Positions 36,201-47,711 of a stretch of DNA of 64,000 bases are shown piece after piece. Within the stretch, counting starts at the first letter, position 1. The number at the start of each line of letters is the position of its first letter. This DNA comes from Polymyxa betae (lineage: Eukaryota; Endomyxa; Phytomyxea; Plasmodiophorida; Plasmodiophoridae), in assembly GCA_003693705.1 (NCBI GenBank), contig RBZT01000348.1, forward strand, positions 62,001-126,000, in the 5' to 3' direction. The notes beneath the pieces are model-generated. The model did not search any database. It worked only from the letters and a program-made list of their open reading frames with translations, and was not told where the DNA came from. Made by a program: the position numbers and the translations under genes.

Positions 36201-38042
36201 GCTGATCATCTTCCTGCAGCACTCGTATGCTATTATTGCCCTTCGGAATCTGGAACGAGTTCCAGGGAAAGACCAACTTCAATATGACATGAATACAAAT
36301 AAGCAACAATCAGCCAGCAGTTTGCTCTGCACTCTTGCACAACAATCACCGCCTCTCGGTGCTCACATATCTGCCCAGGTAATAATCAACTTGTTGCTGT
36401 TTTATGTTGACATTCGTGATTTCCAGCTGAAATTGAGTGAAGCCTATATTGAATTGTGCTCAAAGAAATGGGCTTCGAAGCAGACCAGGATTGACTTGAA
36501 AACCACCACTTTGGGCAAATTACCGTGGGAAGATCTTCGGTTAGTTTGCGCTCCAACTCGGTAGACAAGTTTCTTGCAATGTGATCCCTGATTGAATCTG
36601 ATTACCAGCGGCTTGCCGTTATCATTTCGTGATAATTACGTCGATGCACTGGAGACATCGTACAGCATCGTATCGTTCGACCGATATGCAGAATTCAGCA
36701 AAACAGGTCTAAGCCGTCCAATCATTTTGACATTCACCTGTGCCGATGGCACCAAGCACCAGGTTGGTTTTAGTGAGGCAACGCCAAATATAAGACAATA
36801 AGATTGTTTAGGAGCTCATTAAACCGAACGACGATCTTCGGCAAGATGCAGTGATGGAACAAGTGTTCGATCTCGTGAACACTTTACTGAGACATAATAA
36901 TCGTGCCAGCAGAAATGGCTTAGAAATGAGAACATACAACGTGGTGCCTCTGACACCATGCGTCGGTTTAGTGCAATTTCTCACCAATACTCAAGCTCTA
37001 GGTTACAGCTAAATGATCGGAAACCTGCCTGTCACTCATGAACGTAATTTAGGCGATTATCTAAATCCAGCCCATCGCCGCTACAGGCCCAACGATTGGA
37101 CACCGGATTATTGCAGGAGTAGAATTCAAGACGCAACAACGGCGAACGAACTTGATGTTTGCAATCAAAGATTCACATCATCCATCAATCTGATAATTTG
37201 GTTCAGGTCTTCTTGTCGGTCGTGGAGCACTTCCGTCCAGTATTCCACCATTTCTTGCATGAGAATTTTTCAGACGCTCCGGCATCGTGGCTGAGAGCTC
37301 AGCTTCGGTATACGAGAAGCGTCGCAGTCAGCAGTATGGTTGGATACATTGTTGGACTGGGTGATCGTCATTGTAGCAATATTCTCATCGATATGAATGA
37401 TTTCACTTTGGTGCATATCGATTTAGGAATCGCCTTTGACCAAGGTATGGCGTGGCGTAAAATTTCTAACAACCGCCGAAATATTCGTTTAGGCAAACTA
37501 TTAAAGAAACCGGAAAACGTTCCCTTCAGGCTAACACGTGATATTGTGGATGCTATGGGGGTTACAGGCGTTGAAGGCGTTTTTAGAAGGACGTGCGAGT
37601 TAGTGCTGTCCGTATTGAGAGAAAGCCAAGTACACGATATCTCAGACAAGATCCCTGAAAGCGCTTACTGAAATTTAGGACTCGATACTAACATTGATTG
37701 GCGTGTTCAAGTTCGATCCACTCTACAAATGGTCAATTTCATCGAAAAAGCTGATGAGAGCCGATCAGGTCTGTTTATCTTACAAACGATTTTGACAGAA
37801 AGGTTGAACGCCGATATCAGAGTTCTTCCGATTCCGCCGAAAACGGTGGTATTCTACAGTCCGAATCCAGTCCTGGCAATGTTAATGCCGAGCGCGCCTG
37901 TCACGGTGTCAAACAGAAACTGGAAGGTCGGTTTGGAGGCGAGTTGCTCAGCGTTGAAGGCCAGGTTCGCAAGCTGATTGTCGATGCGACCTCGCTCGCT
38001 AATCTAGCAACAATGTTCTGTGGATGGAGCGCTTTCTTATAA
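27267..38042 (+). CDS. ATM: ATM/Tel1 checkpoint kinase (PIKK family)
   Basis: Giant Ser/Thr kinase of the DNA double-strand-break and telomere-length response. The proposed start (27267) leads through 48- and 51-nt introns into [18 protein letters not shown], a plausible N-terminal TAN motif. Then follow thousands of bases of helical HEAT-repeat exons split by many introns of 45-60 nt, and the FAT region (about 34400-36600). The kinase domain is unmistakably ATM-like: [36 protein letters not shown] with GDRHCSN catalytic loop, [13 protein letters not shown], and [36 protein letters not shown] follows, and the end is an intact FATC domain ([20 protein letters not shown]...FCGWSAFL, stop 38040-38042). 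Roughly 2800-2950 residues, normal for ATM. The 27267 start and the middle exon structure are the least certain parts. Confidence 0.92.
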
Positions 38043-38272
38043 ACCGGTGTTTGCCAGCGAATTCTGAATTGCAGTTTCTGGTGATGATTACCTCATTTGC
38101 CTGGAATGAAGAATGGCTTACAGATCTTTAGACCAGATTTGCAGGTCGTTGAGTTCCCGCAGTTTCTATCCCCAAAGTATCATGGACGGGAAACTGCGCG
38201 CTCTTCCAGTTCGTATCAAATCTAGCTTTGCCATCAAAGGCAAATCAGTGAAGCGTTGTCCATCACCAGCAG
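38043..38272. other. short spacer with possible coding fragments
   Basis: Between the ATM stop and the PHD gene. A frame reading MITSFAWNEEWLTD (near 38081-38125) and another reading VVEFPQFLSPKYHGRE (near 38138-38190) look protein-like but could not be joined to either gene. They may be unrecognised 5' exons of the PHD gene. Confidence 0.3.
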
Positions 38273-39173
38273 ATGGGACGTCGCACCACACGCCAGAATT
38301 CTGCTCCGCGAATAGGTCATGTCGGCATATTGCTCGATTGTGATGAGCTGCGCTCGAAACATCCCGAGCTAATCGGGCAACTTGCGACCATCATTGCTTT
38401 GGAACAGGATGATCGTTGTCGTGTCCGCCTCGATAACAAAGCGGAAACAGAAACGGTTGTTCCGATCTCGACGTTCCTCTCTGAATTCTCTTATCAACAA
38501 CCTAATGATGGTTTTGAGATTAAAAAACCCAGAAGGAGTCCAGCTCGAAATTCGTTGAAAACCGAACATCTTGTACCTGCTTTTTCCTCTATCGAGCCAA
38601 ATTTACTCGAAACAGCTCACGACCTGGCCATGCTGAAGGAAACTGCTCAACAACTAACCGCTTTGCATTCATCTTCTCCAATGCCGAAACGATCCAGCAA
38701 TATGGAAGATTCGAAAACATATTGCTCTGTCTGTCTAATGCCTTATGATAACAACGCCATGATTCAATGTGATAGCTGTGATTGCTGGGTCCACGCCCAA
38801 TGTGATGGTTCGCAGCCGGTATTTCACATTGTAAAGATTGAACTGACATTTTTGTAGGCATCAATTCCATAAAGTTATCTCGTCTACGAAAAGATAAGAA
38901 TGCTGAATATTTCTGCCCGGTTTGCAGGCAATCACCAAATTTGGCGCAAACCGATCAAGGGTCGAGCTTGCAATCGCCGGGGTACTATGACGAAGATCTG
39001 TCTCCAGATAAGACATCAGGTGCCCAACATTTATCTTTGAATCCTGCACCTTCTAACATGCTATAGGAATTTTAACATCTATATGTGTGCTAGTTGCTAG
39101 CATTCAAGAAAATCGCAGGCGACTACGATTTCAACAACAGCAACAGCAACAAAATGGCGATTTTCTGACGTGA
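38273..39173 (+). CDS. PHD-finger chromatin protein
   Basis: Start MGRRTTRQNSAPRIGHVG. The N-terminal ~60 residues (ALEQDDRCRVRLDNKAETET) look like a small beta-barrel of the SH3/Tudor sort. A basic linker (KKPRRSPARNSLK) and a helical stretch follow. The PHD finger has the full C4HC3 set: YCSVCLMPYDNNAMIQCDSC, CWVHAQCDG, and after a 50-nt intron EYFCPVC. A second intron of 47 nt leads to a tail with a CAA/CAG-encoded Gln run (QQQQQQQ) and stop at 39171-39173. About 265 residues. PHD fingers of this type usually read histone H3 tail methylation. Nuclear role inferred. The first exon could be incomplete. Confidence 0.82.
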
Positions 39174-39227
39174 CGTATTAGTAATTATATAGCCTGTTAT
39201 TATTTATACTGTAAATTATATGAGGTA

Positions 39228-39523
39228 TCAGTGAAATTTAAGTCTGCTTAGGTAGTCAAACATTGAGTTATTTACATCACGTTTGTGTCCGCCTCCAGCA
39301 CACACTTGTTGGATGGTTTCTGATGTTATGCGTTTCATGTTTTGGGCAACTGAAGAAAAACAATTTTGATGATCTTCGTTTTATCTTAATCAGATATCCT
39401 CTTCCAGTCTGTCTCCGCATCTAGCTTCGAGTAAATGGCTTCGTCAGTTGGTTTCGGCCATTCTGTTTCGCCCATATAGTACTTTGGAATCACATGAAAA
39501 CCCCCATGAAGTGGATATTTCAT
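39228..39523 (-). CDS. small protein gene, family and splice site unresolved
   Basis: Two coding-like blocks on the minus strand. Block 1 (from Met at 39523) reads MKYPLHGGFHVIPKYYMGET then EWPKPTDEAIYSKLDAETDW, ending at TAA near 39386-39388; the frame is open 5' to about 39575. Block 2 (39349-39228) follows a good acceptor (TTTTTCTTCAG) and reads NMKRITSETIQQVCAGGGHK, ending SRLKFH at 39228. No canonical GT donor that keeps the frame was found between them. Size and composition resemble a small mitochondrial subunit, but I do not recognise the family. Confidence 0.5.
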
Positions 39524-39589
39524 TGTAGCATACTGTTCTGGTGGAGCGATTTTGTTTTGATTATCTTAATCACGGTCCAGCATAATTTC

Positions 39590-39891
39590 AGTCAAATCGA
39601 AGCTTTTTTGTTGGAAAACCTTTTTGTTGTGCTCTTGATTTGAAATCTCGGCTAAATTTCACTGTCAATATTTTTTGGAGATACTGTTCAGTTCGCCTTT
39701 GTATTGTATTGTATGCAGGCCTAATCGAAACAGGGTAGTCTCCGGAGCACCTGGCAGTGGCAGTCCCAGCACTAAAACATCAAACGTAGTGAAACCCTTT
39801 TGAAAGGTATATTAATTTTCAGGCAGAATCCAGTGCACAGATGCGGGAAAATGTCAAGTCCATTTTGGCCAACATATTAGGCTATGCATAA
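39590..39891 (+). other. candidate plus-strand terminal exons
   Basis: Exon 39719-39785 (RVVSGAPGSGSPSTKTSN), a 37-nt intron (39786-39822), then exon 39823-39891 (AESSAQMRENVKSILANILG, stop TAA 39889-39891). Upstream sequence has a frame with QIEAFLLENLF near 39593-39630, but the link is unclear. The stop lies only 9 bp from the COG1 stop on the opposite strand. Gene identity unknown. Confidence 0.4.
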
Positions 39892-39900
39892 CACTATTCA

Positions 39901-42442
39901 CTATTGATGTTGCTGTTTAGAATAATGTTTAAACATCGATGAAAGGCCACTTGTCGCAGTCGATAGGCCCAATGAAGCATCCGCCAGCCATTTGGTTGCT
40001 GAAGTGGCTACTCCGCTCGACAATCCAGAGCGACTCTCGCGTTTACCGATCGATGTTGATGTCGGCGAATAAGTCGGCATACTGCTCACATGAGTTTCTG
40101 AGTCAGCAATGTCGTCGCCGAAATCACGCCTTTTCAACTCACGGACGCCATACAAATTCACTGGGAGCGAAGGCAGCCTTGGGGTATCCCTTGATAGCAA
40201 AGGAGCAATGTTGGCTACCCGGTTTAAAGACTGAGATGGGGTCTTTGAGTTAAGAGAAGGAATTGAGTAAAAAATCGACCCAAATATAACAGAGCAACGA
40301 GCTGACTGGACACGGACGCTTTCTCTCAAAGCTTGGTCCGATGCTGCTAGAACAACTGGTTCGATTAAGCATCTGACCTCTCTTATTGCAGCAGCCGCAT
40401 TTGTAGAAGAGATTGAAGAGATCCCATGTGAAGATAATATGTGAGACGGGACGCCAATCTGGGCGAAAATGAACAAAACGTCAAATAAAAACTGGGACTT
40501 GAAGGGTTGTGACAGTGACTTCACCGATTCCAGATTGTCTCTGATTATAGTGGCAACTTGATCACATATACCAGCACAGATATGAGCATTAATGAAGGCA
40601 TCGAACTCAGCACAATGCAAGGTTTGAATTTCGCGATTAAGGTCGTACAAGAACGACATGGCAAACGGCGACGCATTGCACGGCACTTGAACATCCCCGA
40701 CTGTTGCCCAAGTAGACGAGATTTGATCAGATTTTGGTAGGTTCCATAACTGGACGCTGGACTCGACACGGTCTCGTAACGAAACCGTGATTGATGAAGC
40801 GTTGGCGTTCGTCCATAATTGATAAGCCTTCAAGCGGGTTGCCGAATACCTACTCTGGATTTCATTGAACTTATCGGGATGGATAAGGCTTTTGACACAA
40901 ACAGCACTGGACCAGAACCGCTGGGATATTCTTCCAAATAAAACCGAACGATTGACGTTCTCACTTTCCAAAACACGCTGTTCTAGGACACCAGCAATCT
41001 TTGACAAAGCGTCCAAACAGCTTTGTTCAATATCATTGCGGACGGTAACTGTCATCAAATCCACGAGGTCCGCGACTTTGAAAGAACTCGCAACTGAGCT
41101 GTCTAATAATGCATGTGACGTTTGTGACAGCGAACGCAAAGAAACGTTGAATCGCTCTCCGATGCTTTCAACCAGAATCAAATAAGGGTCAGAGGTATTC
41201 TGGTTCATATCCGTAATTTGTCTCCAGAATGTGCTATTTCGGCGATGACGAGTTGCAACCTGCTGTGCACTAGTATTGCAGACCTTGTCTATAGATGGTT
41301 CAAGTTCTACAAGGTGCGCGATCAGCTGATCTGGCAATCTGTCAAACATATGCAGAGCGTGATGAAGTAATGCATTCTTCAGGGGCTCATAGAAAATAGA
41401 TTGCCAAATTTGATGGATATCAGAACCGAGACAGTATGTTACAGCAAAAGGCCATGAATTGGTTCCATACTGGAACAGTACATTGAGAATTTGGTCGCGA
41501 ACGCTCGCCAACTTGTCTCCGCTATAAGCCAAAAGAACAGCCGAGTAATCTTGAAGTATGAGATCACGAATGGAATCTTGAAACCAGATGCTGACAGATT
41601 CATTGATAGCATCCTGACCAAGAAGCGCAATCTTCCCAGGTTCACCGAGCCAATTATAGCACTCCGATAGTGTCAACCGCAACGTGTAAGCGAAACGATC
41701 ATGCTCATCGCCAGATGCAATTAGCTGCTGCATGCCCTTCAAGCGACAATCAAGAAAGCTATGAAGCGCCTCTCTCCAGTCCAGACCTTCGATCGCAACG
41801 ATAGCCCTCAAAGCATCTTCATCACGAAGAGGTTCGTTGGCCTCGATCAAACGGTCACAGCATAACTGCTTGAGCTGACGGGGTAAGTCATGCACCAATT
41901 CCGATTGCTCGACCCAGAATGGATCTGTACGGTTATCGAGCTGTTCAAGAGCCCGAAGTCCTTTAAAATATTCCTCGACACTGTGCTGAAGCCTTCCAGC
42001 ATCCATTCCTTCCCAAACACGCTCAGCTGTAAATAAGGCAGTCACCTGGTCTTGCTTCGATTGATGAAGACGATCGCGGTTCTGTTCTTCAGATTTGGCT
42101 TTTTCTATAGCAGCGGATTTCGCATTCGAAACGATGTTGTCAATATCATCAAATAATAAACGTAGATCGTGTATCTCTTGAACTGCAGAATCTAGCTCGA
42201 GTTTCATATCGCAAATTGAGTCAGTTGTATGCAGAAGATCCCGAAATTTATCCCCGATTAAACAACGCAGCTCTTCCACCTATTTGCATATTTTCAGTCA
42301 ATGCAGTACTAGCATATCATAGATCAACCTTAGCTGCAGCATCTGAATGGAGTCTTCGCTGAACCTGACGGATATCTTCCAAAGACGATTGTTTCCACAA
42401 TTGATCATAGTTCCCGCCTGGCGACATTGGAAGAACAGCCAT
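39901..42442 (-). CDS. COG1: conserved oligomeric Golgi complex subunit 1
   Basis: Part of the lobe A of the COG tether that recycles Golgi enzymes in retrograde vesicles. Exon 1 (42442-42329) encodes MAVLPMSPGGNYDQLWKQSS then IRQVQRRLHSDAAAK; a 49-nt intron (42280-42328) leads to VEELRCLIGDKFRDLLHTTD, the conserved N-terminal COG1 (Vps51-like) motif. The remaining ~790 residues are one uninterrupted exon of helical-bundle sequence ending in a Ser/Thr-rich tail (SKWLADASLGLSTATSGL type) and stop at 39901-39903. About 830 residues, within the family range. This is the longest intron-free stretch in the window. Assignment rests mainly on the N-terminal motif and length, so another Vps51-superfamily tether subunit is the alternative. 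Confidence 0.82.
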
Positions 42443-42860
42443 CACTTAGCTGTAGTTGGTTATCTCTGGAAGAAATCTCCAACGACGAGTTCCCACAAAT
42501 GAGGTCGGACTCGGAAATCTGCCTCTACCACGCCAAGGATGAGGGAGAAGGGCGAGGTGGCCGCGCACATCCTATACAATTCTCACTGAAGTTTGTTACA
42601 AGACGAGATGATAAGTTGAGTGATAACTGATGATCAGTCCATATGGAAGGGCATCTCACTCATTTCAGAGTGAGAGCTATACAGTAACAATTGAGTTCCC
42701 ACATCTCCAGTGGGTCTCAATGCCCAGGGCGCTGACGCCACTGCAAAAGGGAAAGAAAGCACGTTACAATGCAGTGATCATTGACCGAATGACAGTTTAT
42801 ACAGTGAGGGGGCAACTGACAGTAGCCTTATTGTCATCCCCTAAATCACCTCTATTTTGC
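42443..42860. other. intergenic, COG1 promoter region
   Basis: Between the COG1 start and the PET127-like stop, both minus strand. No coding frame with sensible composition. Confidence 0.45.
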
Positions 42861-44778
42861 TCATTTATACATAAACATTCGTGGCGATGTGCTCTCCTCT
42901 CTCTCTGTCTCCTTCAGAGCATACCAGTATTCCCGAGCGATGGATAACGGGCCGTTCACCGTCTCGGGACCGAACCGGTACTCGGTCTCTAAAGACGCCG
43001 GTGTTTTCTTTAGGCTTAGAGAAGGCATACGAGGACCAATTGACTTCCCATTCAGCAGATGTGTGACATTCATCGTGTACATGAACAACTTTCCATTGAC
43101 CGCCTTGTCATACAGAGGCAGGATGCTATGTCCCTTGCTCTCCTAAACTACATGAGCCAGCAAGTTCTCAGTAAACAAGCACCTACACGGGCAGCTTCGA
43201 ATTTCATGCACTCCTCATAACGGGTTTTCAATGCACCTAACGATGTATCCTCGGGAAACTCAACATTAAATTCATCTAGGAGTCGCTGCCTGAGTTCATC
43301 GGAAGTCATATCATCGATTACTGGAGGGTCCAGTTCGACAAAAATCTGCAGATGACCTGGGAACAAGACAGTCAGAGATTGTTATGAAATCCTTCAGCCG
43401 CAATGCACCGATCGATTTCTGAGGAGCTCGAAGAGTAATTTTTAAGGCCGATTCGGAGTGAAAATCATTGACGATTTCGCAGAGAATCCTTTCCAGCAAT
43501 TTGACGCTGATATCAAATAGCTTGTCAGCCGTTTTCGAGTCGCCCACCAGAATATCATCCATTCGAGTCAGTGGCAGATACTCGAATCTGTTCGAATATC
43601 TAAGATCATCAAAAGGATGGCTTTCTTTACATTTACCCGAAGAATTGTTCGGTGTTATGATAGGCAACGAAAACGCCATGCATTCGACCCAGCCGAACCT
43701 ATATGAGCTATAGCAAGCGAGCCATGAAATTCCAATCAACTGACTTGGAATGAGTATTTCAGCATTACAGTCCTTGAGAGGTCGTACAGCTCCCGCTCAA
43801 ATGAATTCAGTTCGCCTCTCAAAGACGACAACTCGTACCGTAGGTGCTGTTCGTACGTAGCCAGATTATGCCGAATAGCGAGAACAGCCCGAGTTTTCAA
43901 GTCGAATGTTTGATTCGGCATTGGTAAATCAGGGTCGGAACAGTCCAATTGCGAACGGATCATGAACCTGCCGATCTTCGTGAAAGCGAACGCCTCCGGG
44001 CGCGATATCAACGACTGATCAGTGGGTCGCGATATGAGACTTTTTAGCACCAATCGGACGTAATCCTCATGGGCCAGAGTCAATTTATGCTCCAGCGATT
44101 TACCGAGGTCCATGAGGATACGACTGGCGGCCGAATTTGGTGACGAATCGCTGTCCATCAGCCAGAGATTGGACTCCTTCTGGTGCAGTATGATCGCAGC
44201 CGGGTTTCGAGCGCTTTGCGTCAGCGTCTTCGGCATGGTCCGAAACGATTCTGATAAATGCGACGTATTTACAGGGCGATGACCGCTAACAGCAAAGTAT
44301 ACATTCGACAGCGCCGATGTCATCGAAGACTTCATACAGAATATTTCAGCCATTACGTCACAAGGGAAATTATCGAGAAAGAGAGCTAACCGTTGAGCAT
44401 GCCAGGCGGCATTGGTATTCGTTGGCGTATTCCATTAACCGAGGGTCACAGGAAGATTTCACGAACGATGGCAGCGCGGCGAAATCGACCTTCGATACAT
44501 GCTCGATGGATTTCAAATGCGAGGGTATATCCAGGAGCTGAACCGTCTGCGGGCCTTTCGCCTTCAAAACGCAGCGGACTTCATCGACCAATTGAGGTGT
44601 CTCCACCGACCCAGAACAATCAATACGTTTGTATATTGTCGGGGTCAAGATGCGACGATACGATCCAGGCGACAGCATCGGTCCCGGACAGCGATGATAC
44701 AGGGCGGAGCCCTGAACGCAATATTACCCTCCTGCGTGCGCAAATGCGGGCATTGACACAAGAAACATTCCAAGCCAT
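42861..44778 (-). CDS. PET127: Pet127-like mitochondrial RNA-processing protein
   Basis: Pet127 family proteins act at the mitochondrial inner membrane in RNA processing and decay. The start at 44778 gives a textbook presequence (NARICARRRVILRSGLRPVS). After a 61-nt intron come family motifs: DFAALPSFVKSSCDPRLMEY; then, across an intron, CSTSSMTSALSNVYFAVSG and RPVNTSHLSESFRTMPK; ILHQKESNLWLMDSD; FMIRSQLDCSDPDLP with FDLKTRAVLAIRHN; and, after a 46-nt intron, LGRMHGVFVAYHNTEQFFGF and EYLPLTRMDDILVGDS. Two further introns (52 and 53 nt) lead to VNGKLFMYTMNVTHLLNGKS and the closing TEYRFGPETVNGPLSIAREY, stop at 42861. About 530 residues, shorter than yeast Pet127 but covering the conserved domain. 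NOC4 lies just upstream on the same strand. Confidence 0.85.
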
Positions 44779-45031
44779 TTGAAACAGGCCAGCATCAGTT
44801 CAGGGTGCACAGCAAACAGTACGAAGAGTTGCTTCAAACAGAAAAGAATTGCATTGGATGACAAGTAGCTTGGTAGAAAGAGAATTCAGACTCCCGAAGG
44901 AAACTGATCATGACGCAGACCAAGGGGTAAGCAGTGCTTGCAAAGCGAAAGAAAGAGGAGTCTCAAAACCCTGTTTCGCTGCCGCAAGAATAAAAAAAGC
45001 AAGCAGCCCAATGATCAACACGATTGATGAT

Positions 45032-46801
45032 TTATATAGGAAAGGCCCAGTTTTGAGTGATAGAATCTGGGAACAACGACATTGGTGGCACTGTGGTCAT
45101 CTCGACCTTCCTGCGCTTTGTCCTGTATTTCGATAGCAACTACGCAACAGATATCGTCAGGGCATCCAGCAACCGCACGAAACGCATTTCCACTCACCGA
45201 TTTATAGGTAAACGATGAGTACAGATTCAAGTCGAAGTCGACAGTTGGCAACGTTTCCATTTCAATGCAGGAAGCCAGCTTGGAGACCTCCGGACAGAAA
45301 TGCGACTTGAGAGTGACGATTTCCCATAAACTGCTCTCCAGCGCTTGCGATTTCTTCGGATCGGTCTCGGATTCTACGAACGGATCGGCCCTGCCCACAG
45401 CCTGATCAAGCGCCTGCAAAGCTGGTGTTAGATTGCCAAGAATGGTATGGTTGCAGCGGTTACCGATGGACGATCGATCAGAACGCGACAGGACGGAAAC
45501 CGGCGCAGCAGATTGAAGACGATGGCCAGGCAGAACAAAGCGCCAGACGGCGGCGATGTAATCGCTAGTCGGGCGAACTTTTTGATGAAGGCGGCAACCA
45601 GATATGACGGCAAGTAGCTGGATCGCATGAACTTCCAGATCAAGGTCAGGAACCGCTCCCGGTAATTCGCATGAAAAATGGACGGCTTCAGCGAAGCGTA
45701 CAGGTCATCGTAAAATCCCGGATAGTCGAGGTTATGCTGGGCGATCAGAATGAACAGGCCCTCCAGGGCCAGCATGGTCGCGATTCCGCCGTTCTTATAA
45801 GAATCCATCAGGAAATCGCAGAGGACCAGCGGCTGACGGAAACTCGGCAGAATCGTCATCTTGACGTTAGCCAGTATGATGCGATGCAGGTCGCGAGGCA
45901 GGTCGGCGTCGCGCAGGATCTCCATCCAGGCCCGGTTCAGGGCGCGCGAATGCGATTTAGCTCGCGACGCCTTCCCGTGCTTGTCTGCCGGAGACAGGTA
46001 TTTGCCAACCAGCGCCTGCTCCTCTTTGCCGATCGGGATCTCGACCTGGACCAGGATTAGGATCGCGTTCTCGAACAGGTGGTGAAGGACGTCATCGTCA
46101 GCATCGTTAAATTCGGACACCGATGCCAATGTCAGGTCGACGTCTTCGAACGCCTCCTGCAACGCCTTCAGCGTCCAGAACTGGATGTCGTCATACACGC
46201 CCAGGTAATGCGTCACGAAATGGACGCGGGCTGCTTTGCCAACGTGGTGGTTGGCGATCAGCGACATGACGACTAGTTTCAGCGTCTGGAATGGGAATTC
46301 GTAGTTATGTTCAGCGCCGACCTGGCAACGGACGGCGACCAGATCCAGCAGCGAATCGATAGCGACAATTTGGAGGCCTTCATCGGTGCCGTGAAGGCAG
46401 CGACGCAAAAGTGTCACAAAAAAGTCGAGTTTTGGCTCAAGCCATGGCAAGAATTTGTTGTCGGGCCTCGGATCGAGGAACAGGCCGTACTCGCTCGCGA
46501 ACGAAAACAGGATCCGACGCAGCGATTGGATGGCGGCCAGTGTGATCGTGAAAGAGTCCAGGTGCTTTTCGAGCAGAGACAGCAATGTGACGACATCGTC
46601 GGCCTGGCTGATATCGTCGTGAATCTGGCCTTCCAGGCGCCGGATCTCCAGCACGACTTCGTCCGGCGCCATTTCTGACCGGAACTTTCGAAAAGACGGG
46701 GAAACTGCAATATTCCGTACGGAGTCCGAGAATCTTTTTTTATTCCTTTCTAAAAATGTTTGCCGAATTTTGTTAATGACATCAAGTTGCTTTGCTGACA
46801 T
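45032..46801 (-). CDS. NOC4: nucleolar complex protein 4 (40S ribosome assembly)
   Basis: NOC4/UTP19, partner of NOP14 in the small-subunit processome and in 40S maturation and export. Exon 1 covers about 450 residues from MSAKQLDVINKIRQTF, with the CBF/NOC domain: FRQPLVLCDFLMDSYKNGG, ALEGLFIL, LDYPGFYDDLYASL, ERFLTLIWKFMRSSYLPSYL, KKFARLAITSPPSGALF. A 50-nt intron (about 45430-45479) joins IDRPS to ALDQAVGRADPFVESETDPK and ESSLWEIVTLKSHFCPEVSK. A 58-nt intron then leads to the basic tail (LSKYRTKRRKVEM) ending FPDSITQNWAFPI at stop 45032-45034. About 553 residues, essentially the yeast length. Exon 1 is more GC-rich than neighbouring genes. Confidence 0.95.
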
Positions 46802-47040
46802 CGTTATGCACGACAGATGTCAGTATATTTTCACAAAAAACATTGTGATCCTTTATACCTTCTTAAAACGAATGGCGATCGGCAAGACAAGCGAGCTGTT
46901 AACTAGAATTTACAAATCTGTGAGAGCGAATCATAAACTGCTATCTCAATGTCAAAGGGCGCCATTCAGAAGGACAAAACACTTTATTGTGCATAAAATT
47001 TGTAAATCTATAGCACTGATGAGAATCAGGTCACGATTGC
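46802..47040. other. intergenic, NOC4 promoter
   Basis: Short AT-rich gap between the NOC4 start and the GST stop, both minus strand; nothing else seen. Confidence 0.4.
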
Positions 47041-47711
47041 CTATGACAGCGACACCATCCATTCGGCAACTTTCGGGTTTTTGATCACATTCTTATACAA
47101 GTCATTGAGATTTTCATGACGATCCAAGGCATCTTTTCCAATCGGAGACACCGCTCCTAAAGCATATTAAAACTGTTATCGATATCGTCTTCTCAAAACA
47201 TACCACGCTTGACGGAATCGATCAGACCGAACAAGGACAGATCGGCGATTGTCAGCTGGTCTCCAACAGCGAATCCCTTCGTCTGCTGCCCGGCCAGACG
47301 ATTCAACGTATCGAACAGTTTCGCGAATGTATCGGCGTACACAGCCTCCATCAGCTGTCGGCGTGTCGCCTCATCTAGACCCGGCATCGACACCAACACG
47401 ACCGCGTTATAAAAGGTGTCGACAGCGGCGACAATCTCATCGACTGCCATGACCAGAATGGGGTTGGCCGGAAGCAAATCTCCTATATTACCGACGAATC
47501 GCAGCAGGGCGGACGCCTGCGCGTACAGGGTCCCGTTCACGACCATGAGCGGGCTCTGGCCGAACGGCGCCGTCGTCCGAAACGGCTCCCATTCTTCGGG
47601 CGATAGCCGCTCGTCCTCAAATGGGATATTACTGATGTGCAGGGCGAGACGGATCGGGTTGGCTCGCCCGGTTCTGTCGAAAGTTGTCAGCTTGATGGTT
47701 GGGTATCCCAT
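47041..47711 (-). CDS. glutathione S-transferase, sigma-like
   Basis: Cytosolic GST. The thioredoxin-like N-terminal domain reads KLTTFDRTGRANPIRLALH and ENIPF-type strand, with the cis-Pro and Ser motif FGQSPLMVVNG followed by LYAQASALLRFVG (family QSxAI/QSGA position for glutathione binding). The helical C-terminal domain has the hydrophobic staple and N-capping box (GDQLTIADLSLFGLIDSV). An intron of about 54 nt near 47140-47200 joins SVKRG to AVSPIGKDALDRHENL and the stop at 47041. About 205 residues, the usual size. The usual catalytic Tyr early in strand 1 is Phe (TTFDRTGR), so the catalytic residue is atypical. The start at 47711 has good family spacing. Confidence 0.92.

Noticed and set aside
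44393-44782. Plus-strand open frame of 129 codons
   Set aside because: Antisense to the PET127-like gene, which has clear family motifs.
45671-46678. Long plus-strand open frames (129 and 123 codons)
   Set aside because: They are antisense to the well-supported NOC4 exon and have no sensible composition; high GC lowers stop frequency.
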